From: Nocardioides sp. IC4_145
GTDB taxonomy: Bacteria; Actinomycetota; Actinomycetes; Propionibacteriales; Nocardioidaceae
Direction of reading: 5' to 3'
DNA length: 64,000 nucleotides
NCBI RefSeq assembly: GCF_011250565.1
Contig: NZ_JAANMS010000001.1
Coordinates: 62,001-126,000 of the forward strand
The stretch's first letter is position 1. Each line of letters starts with the position of its first letter. Below are positions 42,314 to 50,493 of the stretch, one piece after another. The translations under genes and the position numbers were made by a program. The notes under the pieces were generated by a model. The model did no database searches. It was given only the letters and a program-made list of their open reading frames with translations, and was not told the DNA's origin.

Positions 42314-42736
42314 GTGACCGACCACCCCGTGCTCATGCACACCGTCATCGATGCGCTCGAGTGCCGGCCGCTGGCGGATTTCTACCGCGAGCTGCTCGGC
42401 CTGCAGTGGCGCTCCGGCGACGAACCCCCGACCGACGGGTCGCCTGACGACGTCGACTGGCTCGTGCTCGTCGACGACGCGGGCAGGCGGGTGCTCGCCT
42501 TCCAGGACGTCCCGTCCATCAAGCGCCCCGACTGGCCTGACCACGAGGTCCCCGCCCAGATGCACCTCGACCTCCGCGTGCCCGACGTCGCAGCGCTCGA
42601 GCGCCAGCGCTGGCGTGCCGAAGAGCTCGGTGCGCGGCTGCTCCACGACCGCACCGACGACCCCGACGAGCCGCTCTACGTGCTCGCCGACCCTGCCGGC
42701 CACCCGTTCTGCCTGCTCGTCGCCCCAGGCAGCTGA
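42314..42736 (+). CDS. VOC/glyoxalase-fold protein
   Basis: 140 residues with one pair of beta-alpha-beta-beta-beta units: VLMHTVIDALECRPLADFY, VLAFQDVPSIKRPDWP, MHLDLRVPDVAAL and VLADPAGHPFCLL. The PAGHPFCL end is typical of single-chain VOC proteins annotated as glyoxalase-like or bleomycin-resistance-like. Function unknown. GTG 42314, 25 bp after the sulfurtransferase gene and probably in the same transcript. Confidence 0.82.
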   Translation: MTDHPVLMHTVIDALECRPLADFYRELLGLQWRSGDEPPTDGSPDDVDWLVLVDDAGRRVLAFQDVPSIKRPDWPDHEVPAQMHLDLRVPDVAALERQRWRAEELGARLLHDRTDDPDEPLYVLADPAGHPFCLLVAPGS

Positions 42737-42818
42737 GCAGGAGCCCGTTCGTCGTGCCGAGGTACTGGTTGAAGCGCCGGACCGCGCTCGGCGGCGGTCG
42801 ACAACGGTGGGTGGCAGG

Positions 42819-43235
42819 TCAGCCGAGCAGGTGCTGGCTCAGGTCGCCGGTGAGGTCGAGCCGCATGGAGCGGGTGGCGAACCACCAGGTGCCGTCGACC
42901 CGGGTGAACGTGTCGACGTAACGACCGGCCGCGACCGCCTGCAGCGGGAGGTCGGGGGTCGCCTGGAGGACGGTGAACCGGGAGCGGCAGGTCGCGGTCC
43001 CCGCGGCCTCGTCGACGTCGACGATCGGGTTGCTGACGACGTGGTGGCTGAGCGGGCGGCCGGTCGGCTCGTGCAGCCGCACCGTGGCGGCGTACATCTC
43101 CCTGACCGCGGCCGGCCCCTCGTGGCCAACGACGCTGCCGTGCTCGAAGAGCGCCGCGACGCCGTCGAGGTCGCCGGCGTCGACGCGCTCGGCGTAGAGG
43201 TAGAGGAGGTTCTCGATCGCGCGTGCGCTGTCCAC
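42819..43235 (-). CDS. SnoaL/NTF2-like (ring-hydroxylating beta-like) protein
   Basis: 138 residues from GTG 43235. The cone-shaped NTF2 fold is marked by AIENLLYLYAERVDAGDLDG (about residues 5-24), VAALFEHGSVVG, LSHHVVSNPIVDVDEAAGTA and RVDGTWWFATRSM. Proteins of this group include hydratases, isomerases and small ligand-binding domains. The Asp/His pattern would permit steroid-isomerase-like chemistry but there is no KstR box, so no function is assigned. Confidence 0.8.
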   Translation of the reverse strand: MDSARAIENLLYLYAERVDAGDLDGVAALFEHGSVVGHEGPAAVREMYAATVRLHEPTGRPLSHHVVSNPIVDVDEAAGTATCRSRFTVLQATPDLPLQAVAAGRYVDTFTRVDGTWWFATRSMRLDLTGDLSQHLLG

Positions 43236-43308
43236 GCTCCGCAACCTAGCCGCGGGAACGGGTCCGTGCCGGAGGTATGCCGGTGGCCGCGTGCGGAACC
43301 GGTACCGC

Positions 43309-43527
43309 ATGACCGGATGGATCGTCCTCGTCGTCGTGCTCGCCGCGATCGCTGTCGGCTACTTCCTCGCCAGCACCCGCACGGCCAAGCAGGAGCAACG
43401 CCGGATGGACGACGGCATCGCCGGCGAGCACCTCGACACCAACCTCGACCCGGGTCCGCACCCGCAGTCGCCGCACTCGGGTCCCCGGGCCCCGCGGACC
43501 GGCCCGCAGCCGCCCTTCAGCGACTGA
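43309..43527 (+). CDS. Small single-helix membrane protein
   Basis: 72 residues from ATG 43309. An N-terminal membrane helix (MTGWIVLVVVLAAIAVGYFL) precedes a polar tail rich in Pro and His. Typical of tiny anchored proteins with unknown role. Codon use is like that of the neighbours. Confidence 0.6.
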   Translation: MTGWIVLVVVLAAIAVGYFLASTRTAKQEQRRMDDGIAGEHLDTNLDPGPHPQSPHSGPRAPRTGPQPPFSD

Positions 43528-43613
43528 GCCCACCGGCGCGGGTCGGCGATCTCCACGGGACCTCCACACTTCCTCGACCCGGCCCGACCGTCGGGACGCC
43601 TAGCGTCGGAGGC

Positions 43614-43979
43614 ATGAGCCTGCGCCTCCCCCCGACCACCGCGTCCCGCCTCGGGCTCGTGGTCGCCGTCGGCACCGCCGCCCTCCTCGTCCTCGCCTCC
43701 GGCGCGCTCGGCATCGTCGGCGACGGCGGCCGCCCCGACCGCGCGTACGTCGCCGTCCCGGCCGTCCTGGTCCTCGGTTCGCTCGCCGCGCGGCTCCGGC
43801 CCCGGGGCATGGTGCTGGCGCTGGGCGCCACCGCGCTGACACAGGTCGTCGTGTCCGCCTCGGTGCTGCTCGCCGGCGTGCACGGTGACGCGTCGGTGGT
43901 CGACGTCGTCGGCATCACCGCGATGTTCGCCGGGCTGTTCGCGGCCTCGGCGGGGCTCTACACGGTCGCGGCGGGCTAG
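43614..43979 (+). CDS. Small integral membrane protein
   Basis: 121 residues from ATG 43614 with four predicted helices (LGLVVAVGTAALLVLASGAL, YVAVPAVLVLGSLAARL, GATALTQVVVSASVLLAGV, ITAMFAGLFAASAGLYTVAA). No family recognised. It overlaps the convergent dienelactone hydrolase gene by 4 bp. Confidence 0.7.
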   Translation: MSLRLPPTTASRLGLVVAVGTAALLVLASGALGIVGDGGRPDRAYVAVPAVLVLGSLAARLRPRGMVLALGATALTQVVVSASVLLAGVHGDASVVDVVGITAMFAGLFAASAGLYTVAAG

Positions 43980-44710
43980 CGCCGCAGCCGGTCGTCGAAG
44001 AATGCCAGCACGGCGTCGACGGCGTCCTGGTGCCGGTGGAGGGTCAGGGTGGAGTGCTTCGAGCCGGGCAGGTCGACCCGGAGGAACGCGTCGCCGAGCT
44101 CGCGGGTGAGCGTCTCGAAGCGGGTGCCGATCATCCGGTCGCCCTGGTAGCGCAGCCCGAGCACCGAGCAGCCGGCGGCCGCCCGCTCGCGGACCACGTC
44201 CAGGTCGGCGGGGGAGAGCTGCAGGTCCGACGCGCGCCGACGCCCGAGCGGGAACGGCGTGGACGGCTGGGCCAGCACCGGCGCGGCGACCGAGTCGTCG
44301 ACCATCATCGCCAGCGCGAAGCCGCCGGTGAAGCACATGCCGAGCGCTCCGACGCCGGGCCCGCCGACCTCCTCGTGCAGCTCGCGGGCCAGCGAGCGGA
44401 GCCAGCCCGCGACCGGGGTGGTCCTGCCGGCGGCCAGCATCGACATCTCCCGGCTGACGCAGATCTGCGCGAGCGCGCGACCCACTGACCGGGCACCGAC
44501 CGGCGCCTCCGACGTGCCGAACAGGTGCGGCATGACGACGGTGTAGCCCGCGGCGACCAGGTCCTCGGCGTACTCGATGACGTCCGGCGAGATGCCGGGG
44601 ATCTCGTGGACCAGGACCACGCCGGGTCCGTCCCCCTTGCGGTACGTCGGGTGGCTGGTGCCGGCGGCGTCGGTGTGCTCGCCATGGGTCCAGGTGTCGA
44701 GGAGCGCCAT
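43976..44710 (-). CDS. Dienelactone hydrolase family protein
   Basis: 244 residues, alpha/beta hydrolase with a Cys nucleophile as in dienelactone hydrolases: GALGMCFTGGFALAM (G-x-C-x-G, about residue 126), an acid in the RYQGDRMIG region and a catalytic His in PGSKHSTL (about 216). The N-terminal PGVVLVHEIPGISPDV is also typical. It probably hydrolyses a small lactone or ester in the cytoplasm. ATG 44710. Confidence 0.87.
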   Translation of the reverse strand: MALLDTWTHGEHTDAAGTSHPTYRKGDGPGVVLVHEIPGISPDVIEYAEDLVAAGYTVVMPHLFGTSEAPVGARSVGRALAQICVSREMSMLAAGRTTPVAGWLRSLARELHEEVGGPGVGALGMCFTGGFALAMMVDDSVAAPVLAQPSTPFPLGRRRASDLQLSPADLDVVRERAAAGCSVLGLRYQGDRMIGTRFETLTRELGDAFLRVDLPGSKHSTLTLHRHQDAVDAVLAFFDDRLRR

Positions 44711-44793
44711 GACGCGGAGTATGGGTACCGGCGCCCCGTGACGGAACGGCGTGTCCAGCTGGTGGTGCCCCGCGGCGGACGGTGCGGGGCCTG

Positions 44794-45297
44794 ATGCCGC
44801 TGCACGCGCTCGAGCTGGTGCCCGACGAGGCCGGCCTCGAGGCGGTCCGCCACGACTGGCAGCGGCTCCGTGACGCCGGACTGCCCTCGCAGCTCGACCA
44901 CCCCGGCGCGACCAACGCGCCGCACCTGACCGTCGTCTCCGCGCCCGAGCTGCCCGACGCGGCGATCGACGTGGCTGCTGCGCGCCTCGGGTCGTTGCTG
45001 CCGTTCCGGGCGCGGTCGGCCGGCCTGCTGCTCCTCGGCGGGGACCGGCTGACCGTGGCCCGCGCGGTCGACATCGACGACGACGTCGTGCGCCGCGTGC
45101 TCGCCGTGCGCGTGCAGGTGCCGGACCGAGCCCACCTGGGCTGGCTGCCGCACGTGACGCTGGCCCGTCGGCTCGACCGGGCCGACGCCCAGCGGGCCGT
45201 CGACGTGCTCGGTCACGAGGACGTCGTGCTCACCTTCACCCGGCTGCGCCGCTGGGACCCCGACGCCGGACGCGTCACCACCGTCGCGGGCTGGTGA
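44794..45297 (+). CDS. 2H phosphoesterase / 2'-5' RNA ligase family protein
   Basis: 167 residues from ATG 44794 (GTG 44782 is the alternative). The two catalytic His-x-Thr motifs are visible as APHLTVV (about residue 46) and LPHVTLA (about 122), about 75 residues apart as expected for the 2H superfamily. Members hydrolyse or ligate 2',5' or cyclic phosphodiesters on RNA or nucleotides. Monocistronic. Confidence 0.82.
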   Translation: MPLHALELVPDEAGLEAVRHDWQRLRDAGLPSQLDHPGATNAPHLTVVSAPELPDAAIDVAAARLGSLLPFRARSAGLLLLGGDRLTVARAVDIDDDVVRRVLAVRVQVPDRAHLGWLPHVTLARRLDRADAQRAVDVLGHEDVVLTFTRLRRWDPDAGRVTTVAGW

Positions 45298-45328
45298 GCC
45301 CTGGGCGCCTCGGCGCCAGAAATCGCCG

Positions 45329-45366
45329 AAGGGCGGCCCCCGGTGCGTGACCGGGGAACCGCCCTT
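45329..45366. terminator. Terminator hairpin between the 2H gene and the cold-shock gene
   Basis: AAGGGCGG/CCGCCCTT and CCCCGG/CCGGGG form a two-part stem with a 7-base loop. It lies between convergent genes, so it probably serves both strands; on the minus strand it is the end of the cold-shock transcript. Confidence 0.8.
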
Positions 45367-45393
45367 GGACGAAGCGAGTGGGAGCCGGGAGGC

Positions 45394-45597
45394 TCAGACA
45401 GCGCGGACGTTCTCCGCCTGCGGGCCCTTCGGGCCGGCGACGACGTCGAACTCGACGCGCTGGTCGTCCTTGAGGGACTTGTAGCCGTTGCCCTGGATGT
45501 TGCTGTGGTGGACGAAGACGTCAGCGCCGCCGCCCTCCTGGGCGATGAAGCCGAAGCCCTTGTCGTCGCTGAACCACTTCACGGTGCCGTTGGTCAT
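45394..45597 (-). CDS. cspA: Cold-shock protein, CspA family
   Basis: 67 residues with RNP-1 KGFGFI and RNP-2 VFVHHS, an N-terminal [15 protein letters not shown] and the C-terminal [11 protein letters not shown]. These small OB-fold RNA chaperones bind single-stranded nucleic acid. ATG 45597 with GGAA upstream. The unusually long gap upstream (45598-45802, to the end of the next gene) holds its leader, as expected for a csp gene, but I could not define thermosensor structures. Confidence 0.95.
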   Translation of the reverse strand: MTNGTVKWFSDDKGFGFIAQEGGGADVFVHHSNIQGNGYKSLKDDQRVEFDVVAGPKGPQAENVRAV

Positions 45598-45802
45598 GAT
45601 GCATTTCCTTCGTGTCGGTAGCGGCGGGCGACCTGTTGCCCGCTGCGGGGCTGAAGACAAAGCGAGGCGCCTGATGCCGACGTGCGAGACGAAGAAGACC
45701 AAGGACAAGCGATGAGCGCGGCGGCCAGATCGGCCACCAGGTGGGGAGAACCCCCTTCAACACCGTTGACGCTACCAGGGTCGCGTGCCGATGGCACCAT
45801 CC

Positions 45803-46885
45803 TCACGTCCAGTAGAGCAGCGGGGCGCCGGGGAGGCGGGCGGCCAGCGCGTCGGTGAACCAGCCGCGCATCTCGGTCATCGTCTCGCGCGGGTAGACGT
45901 GCTTGACGCCGCCGAACTTGGTGCGCTTGGCGGTCCGGACGGACTCGTCCATCTCGAGCCTGGTCCGCGGGTACCACCCGAGCAGCACCTCGCGGGAGCC
46001 CGGCGTGAAGCGGTGGGTGATCACCTCGGTGGTCAGGTCGAGGTCGGGGACGTCGGCCAGCGCCGTGCCCACGGCGTCCAGCAGCGCGGCGTACTGCTCC
46101 TGCCAGCCCTCGACCGGCATGACCGGCGCGATCGTGAGCCCGACGCGGTAGCCGGCGAGCGCCACCCGGCGCAGCGCCTCGATCCGGGCGGGCACGGGCG
46201 ACGTGCCGCCCTCGAACCGCCCGGCGACCTCCTCGGCGTTGACCGAGACGCGCATCCGGGTGCGGCGGCCGTGGGGAAGCGCGAGCAGGTCGTCGACGGC
46301 GTCGAACTTCGTCGTGAAGCGCAGCGACACGTCGTCGCCGTACGCGCCTGTGCCGACGCGGCGCACGGCCTCGGCGAGCGAGCCGGTGAGGTGCTCGACG
46401 CCGAGCGGGTCGGTGTAGCAGGACAGCTCGTACGTCGTGCCCTCGTGGTCGCGCTCGGCGGTGCCGCTGGTGACCGCGCCGCGACCGGCGTGGGTGCCGA
46501 TCCCGGCCAGGACGTCGTCGAGGTTGGCGTAGGCGCGGGTGATCGGCGGCCCGGTGAGCGAGCCCGCGAGGTAGCAGTACTGGCAGTGCGCCGGGCAGCC
46601 CCTCGCCAGGTCGATGCGCCAGTCGGCGCTGGGCGGGATCGGTTGCGGCTTGATGGCGCTGGGTGGCGCGACGACGAGCGCGAGCGTCTTCTTCGCGCGG
46701 GCGTAGACCTCGCGCTCGGAGCCCTCGTTGAGGCCGGTGAGGCGGTTGCCGGGGAGCAGGCGCACGTCGTCGACGCCGGCCGCCTCGACGCGGCGCAGCA
46801 CCTCGGCGGTGTGCGGCTGCTCCGCCGCGGCGGCGGTGACCAGGACGTGCTCGGGGACCCAGGGACGTGGCAGCGGACGGGGCAT
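45803..46885 (-). CDS. Radical-SAM protein of the spore-photoproduct-lyase family (A)
   Basis: 360 residues. The radical-SAM cluster motif is ARGCPAHCQYCYLAG (Cys-x3-Cys-x2-Cys, about residue 98), with the family VRVSVNAEEV strand, GLTIAPVMPVEGWQEQY (about residue 262) and the C-terminal KFGGVKHVYP. Spore photoproduct lyase repairs UV-induced thymine lesions in Bacillus spores, but related proteins are common in non-sporing actinomycetes, where their substrate is unknown. ATG 46885; GTG 46888 directly before it is an alternative. Divergent by 51 bp from the DUF480 gene. Confidence 0.85.
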   Translation of the reverse strand: MPRPLPRPWVPEHVLVTAAAAEQPHTAEVLRRVEAAGVDDVRLLPGNRLTGLNEGSEREVYARAKKTLALVVAPPSAIKPQPIPPSADWRIDLARGCPAHCQYCYLAGSLTGPPITRAYANLDDVLAGIGTHAGRGAVTSGTAERDHEGTTYELSCYTDPLGVEHLTGSLAEAVRRVGTGAYGDDVSLRFTTKFDAVDDLLALPHGRRTRMRVSVNAEEVAGRFEGGTSPVPARIEALRRVALAGYRVGLTIAPVMPVEGWQEQYAALLDAVGTALADVPDLDLTTEVITHRFTPGSREVLLGWYPRTRLEMDESVRTAKRTKFGGVKHVYPRETMTEMRGWFTDALAARLPGAPLLYWT

Positions 46886-46936
46886 CACCTGGTTCAACAC
46901 CGGGTGCCGTCGGGGCGTTCCCCTATCGTCGCCCGC

Positions 46937-48148
46937 GTGACCGAGACCCCGCCCACGTCGGACCTCCAGCTCGACCACGAGGAGCAGCGGGTGCTCGGCG
47001 CGCTGCTCGAGAAGCAGGTGACCGTGCCGGCGTCCTACCCGATGACGCTCAGCGGCCTGCGCACCGCCTGCAACCAGACGAGCAGCCGCGAGCCGGTCAC
47101 GGAGTACGACGAGCGGCTGGTCGAGCAGGTCGGCCGGCGGCTCAAGGAGCGCGGGCTGCTGCGGATCGTGTGGTCCGACACCGGCCGGCGGACGCTGAAG
47201 TACCACCAGGTGCTCGACGAGGTGCTCGGTCTCGCGGACGACGAGCGCGCGCTGCTGACGGTGCTGCTGCTCCGCGGGCCGCAGGCGCCCGGCGAGCTGC
47301 GCTCGCGGACCGACCGGCTGCACGCGTTCGCCGACCGGCAGGCGGCGGAGGCGCGCCTGCGGCGGATGGCCGAGCGTGGGCTGGTCGAGGAGCTGCCGCG
47401 TCGGCGCGGGGACCGGGACGCCCGGTGGCGGCACCTGCTCGGTGCGCCCGAGGACGTGGTCGCGGCCGTCGAGCCGGACGGCCCCGTGGTGCTGCCCGAG
47501 GACCGGGACGACCGGGTGCGCGCGTCATACGGGGCGATCGCGGCCGACTACGCCGACGCCATGGGCGACGAGCTGCCCGGGCAGCCGTTCGAGCGGTGGC
47601 TGCTCGACCGGGTCGCCGGGCACGCGGTGGCGAGCGGCCGCCCCGTGGTCGACGCCGGCTGCGGGCCGGGCCGGGTGACGGCGTACCTCGCCGCGGCCGG
47701 GGCCGACGCCACCGGCATCGACCTCACCCCCGCGATGGTCGAGCAGGCGCAGGCGCGCTTCCCGGACGCGACGTACGCCGTCGGCGACCTGCGCCGCCTG
47801 GTGCGGCCGCCGGCCGCGGACGGCTGGGCAGCGGTGCTGGCGTGGTACTCGCTCATCCACCTCGCCCCCGCCGAGCTCGGCGAGGCCGTCGCCGCGCTGG
47901 CCCGGCCGCTCGCGCCGGGCGGACTGCTGGTGCTCGGCCTGCACACCGGCGGCCCGCTGCGGGTGCGGCGGCTCGAGGAGTGGTTCGGCCACGAGGTGTC
48001 GCTCGACGTCGTGATGCACGACGTCGCCGAGGTCCGCACCGCCGTGGAGGCGGCCGGGCTCGGCGACGTCGAGTGGTACCGGCGCGGCCCGGTCGCCTCG
48101 CGGGGCGAGACGACCGAGCGGCTCTACGTGCTGGCGACCCGGGGCTAG
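46937..48148 (+). CDS. DUF480 (YceH-like) winged-helix protein fused to a methyltransferase
   Basis: 403 residues. Residues about 10-185 are the DUF480 tandem winged-helix region (LQLDHEEQRVLGALLEKQVT, YPMTLSGLRTACNQTSSREP, RLRRMAERGLVEELPRR). Residues about 195-403 are a class I SAM methyltransferase (VVDAGCGPGRVTAYLAAAGA, GIDLTPAMVEQA, LAWYSLIHLAPAEL). The fusion is known in actinomycetes but its function is not. GTG 46937. Divergent from the SPL-family gene with a very short shared promoter region. Confidence 0.87.
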   Translation: MTETPPTSDLQLDHEEQRVLGALLEKQVTVPASYPMTLSGLRTACNQTSSREPVTEYDERLVEQVGRRLKERGLLRIVWSDTGRRTLKYHQVLDEVLGLADDERALLTVLLLRGPQAPGELRSRTDRLHAFADRQAAEARLRRMAERGLVEELPRRRGDRDARWRHLLGAPEDVVAAVEPDGPVVLPEDRDDRVRASYGAIAADYADAMGDELPGQPFERWLLDRVAGHAVASGRPVVDAGCGPGRVTAYLAAAGADATGIDLTPAMVEQAQARFPDATYAVGDLRRLVRPPAADGWAAVLAWYSLIHLAPAELGEAVAALARPLAPGGLLVLGLHTGGPLRVRRLEEWFGHEVSLDVVMHDVAEVRTAVEAAGLGDVEWYRRGPVASRGETTERLYVLATRG

Positions 48149-48167
48149 CCCCGGCCGGCAGCGGGGC

Positions 48168-49499
48168 TCAGGCCGAGACCGGCTCCCGCTCGGTGCGCTG
48201 CTCGGCGACCGGCTCGTCGCCCAGGGCGTCTCCGCGGGGAGCGGCGTACGCCGCCAGGTCGAGCAGCCCCTCGCGCTTGGCGACAATTGTCGGCACGAGC
48301 GCCTGGCCGGCGACGTTGGTCGCGGTCCGGATCATGTCCAGGATCGGGTCGATGGCGAGCAGCAGCGCCACGCCCTCGACCGGCAGGCCCAGCGTCGACA
48401 GGGTCAGCGTGAGCATGACGACCGCGCCGGTGAGGCCCGCGGTCGCGGCGGAGCCGATGACCGAGACGAACGCGATGAGCAGGTAGTCCTGGATGCCGAG
48501 CTCGATGCCGAAGATCTGCGCGACGGTGATCGCCGCGAGCGCGGGGTAGATCGCCGCGCACCCGTCCATCTTCGTGGTCGCGCCGAACGGCACGGCGAAG
48601 GAGGCGTACTCCTCCGGGACCCCGAGGTTCCGCGTCGTCACGCGCTGGGTGAGCGGCATGGTGCCCACCGAGGAGCGCGAGACGAACGCGAGCTGGATGG
48701 CCGGCCAGGCGCCGGTGAAGAACTTGACAGGGGAGAGGCCGTTGAGCCTCAGGATGACCGGGTAGACCACGAGCATCACGATGAGGCAGCCGACGTAGAC
48801 GTCGATCGTGAACGTCGCGAGCGGGCCGACGAGGTCCCAGCCGTAGGTCGCGACCGCGGTGCCGATGAGGCCGAGCGTGCCCAGCGGGGCGAGCTTGATG
48901 ATCCACCACAGCACCTGCTGGATGACGGCGAGCGCGGAGCGCATGAAGTTGAGGAACGGCTCGGCGGCGTCGCCGGCCTTGAGCGCGGCCGCGCCGATCG
49001 CGAGCGCGACCACCACGAGCTGCAGCACGTTGAACGACACGCCGCCCTCGTCGGCGGAGAGGCCGAGGAAGTTCGCGGGGACCAGGCCGGTGAGGAAGTC
49101 CAGCCACGAGCCGGTGCCGCCGTCGTACGACGCACCCGCCGGCGCGACGTCGGCCGACTCGCCCGGGTCGGTGAGGATGCCCAGGCCCAGGCCGACGCCG
49201 ACCGCCACCAGCGAGGTGACCATGAACCACAGCAGGGTCTGGCCGGCCAGGCGGGCGGCGTTCGTGACCTGGCGCAGGTTGGCGATGCTCACGATGATCG
49301 CGGTGAGCACGAGCGGCGGGACCGCGGCCTTGAGCAGGCCGACGAAGACGTCGCCGATGGTGGCCAGCGTCGTGGTCAGCCACTCGGTCCCGGTGGTGCG
49401 GGCGACCAGGCCCAGCAGCACACCGAGGACGAGGCCGGCGACGATCTGCGCCCAGAACGGGACCGTGCGCGCGGTGCGCAGGACCGAGGAGTTCGACAT
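48168..49499 (-). CDS. Dicarboxylate/amino acid:cation symporter (DAACS family)
   Basis: 443 residues with the glutamate-transporter fold: eight membrane helices and two re-entrant loops. The HP1 serine-rich loop appears as SRSSVGTMPLTQR (about residue 280), TM7 as ATTKMDGCAAIYPALAAI (NMDGT-like motif) and HP2 as GSAATAGLTGAVVMLTL. It imports an acidic amino acid or C4-dicarboxylate with Na+ or H+. ATG 49499. The leader contains a small hairpin around its ribosome-binding site. Confidence 0.92.
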   Translation of the reverse strand: MSNSSVLRTARTVPFWAQIVAGLVLGVLLGLVARTTGTEWLTTTLATIGDVFVGLLKAAVPPLVLTAIIVSIANLRQVTNAARLAGQTLLWFMVTSLVAVGVGLGLGILTDPGESADVAPAGASYDGGTGSWLDFLTGLVPANFLGLSADEGGVSFNVLQLVVVALAIGAAALKAGDAAEPFLNFMRSALAVIQQVLWWIIKLAPLGTLGLIGTAVATYGWDLVGPLATFTIDVYVGCLIVMLVVYPVILRLNGLSPVKFFTGAWPAIQLAFVSRSSVGTMPLTQRVTTRNLGVPEEYASFAVPFGATTKMDGCAAIYPALAAITVAQIFGIELGIQDYLLIAFVSVIGSAATAGLTGAVVMLTLTLSTLGLPVEGVALLLAIDPILDMIRTATNVAGQALVPTIVAKREGLLDLAAYAAPRGDALGDEPVAEQRTEREPVSA

Positions 49500-49563
49500 T
49501 CGCAGGAGCCTTTCGGGGGAGGGACTCCTGCCCAACACGTCCTCGGCTGGGGCCATGCCCCGG

Positions 49564-49590
49564 CCCCGGGTGAGTCGGGTCACCCCGGGG
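49564..49590. terminator. Terminator-like hairpin after the MaoC gene
   Basis: CCCCGGGTGA and TCACCCCGGGG pair around a 6-base loop (one bulge). It is downstream of the minus-strand chsH3-like gene and upstream of the symporter, and so separates the two units. Confidence 0.6.
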
Positions 49591-49611
49591 CGGGGCGTTC
49601 GGGTCGGCGGC

Positions 49612-50493
49612 TCAGGCCAGGTCGAGCACCACGTCGCCGAGCACGGGGGAGCCGTCGCGCTCGCCGCCGGCGATCTCGGCCGAGGCCAGGATCCGGCCGT
49701 CCTCGCGCCACCCGCGGGTGCGGATGGTCTCGCCCGGGAAGACGACGCCGGCGAACTTCGCCGCGAAGCCGCCCACTCTCGTCGCGTCGCCGTCGAGCAG
49801 CTCGTCGGTCAGCGTCCGCAGCACGATCCCGTAGGAGCACAGCCCGTGCAGGATCGGCGCGGGGAAGCCGGCCGCCTTGGCGAAGTCGGGGTCGGCGTGC
49901 AGCGGGTTGCGGTCGCCGCACAGGCGGTAGAGCAGCGCCTGCTGCGGGGTGACGTCGTACGCCGCGTCGGCGTCGGGCGCGCGCTCGGGCACGGTCACGG
50001 GCGTCGAGGAGCCGCGGTCGCCGCCGAAGCCGCCCTCGCCGCGGACGAAGATCGACGAGCGGACCCGCCACAGCTCCTCGCCGGCCGGTGACGTGGCGAC
50101 GCCCTCCTGCCAGATGACGGCCGCCTTGCCCTTGTCCCACACGTCCGTGAGCGTCGTGCGGATCGTGGCCGTGCCGCTGGTCGGCAGCGGGCCGCCCGTG
50201 ACGGTGATCGCCTGCGAGCCGTGGACGACCTGGGCCAGGTTGATGTCGCAGCCGGGCAGGTCCAGTGGCGGTGGGTCGGTCTCGTGGAACGTCGGCGCGA
50301 CGACGCCGAAGGACGGCAGCACCTGCAGGCCCGGCCCGTCGAGGGTGTAGCGCAGCGCCGCGGCGGACAGGTTGTCGCCCGGACGCGAGCCGCCACCGAT
50401 GCCGAGGTGGTAGAGCAGCACGTCGCTCTCGGACCAGCTGAACTCGCGGGAGCCGAGGTCGGCCCCGATCGCCACGGAGGGGTCGATGGGCAT
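49612..50493 (-). CDS. chsH3: MaoC-family steroid enoyl-CoA hydratase, ChsH3-like
   Basis: 293 residues with two hotdog repeats. The C-terminal one carries the hydratase-2 catalytic signature LYRLCGDRNPLHADPDFAKA (Asp and His, about residues 187-206). It corresponds in size and position to mycobacterial Rv3538, which lies beside kstD and hydrates steroid acyl-CoAs in the second side-chain cycle. The ATG overlaps the kstD stop (TGATG), so it is co-transcribed and probably coupled. Confidence 0.85.
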   Translation of the reverse strand: MPIDPSVAIGADLGSREFSWSESDVLLYHLGIGGGSRPGDNLSAAALRYTLDGPGLQVLPSFGVVAPTFHETDPPPLDLPGCDINLAQVVHGSQAITVTGGPLPTSGTATIRTTLTDVWDKGKAAVIWQEGVATSPAGEELWRVRSSIFVRGEGGFGGDRGSSTPVTVPERAPDADAAYDVTPQQALLYRLCGDRNPLHADPDFAKAAGFPAPILHGLCSYGIVLRTLTDELLDGDATRVGGFAAKFAGVVFPGETIRTRGWREDGRILASAEIAGGERDGSPVLGDVVLDLA

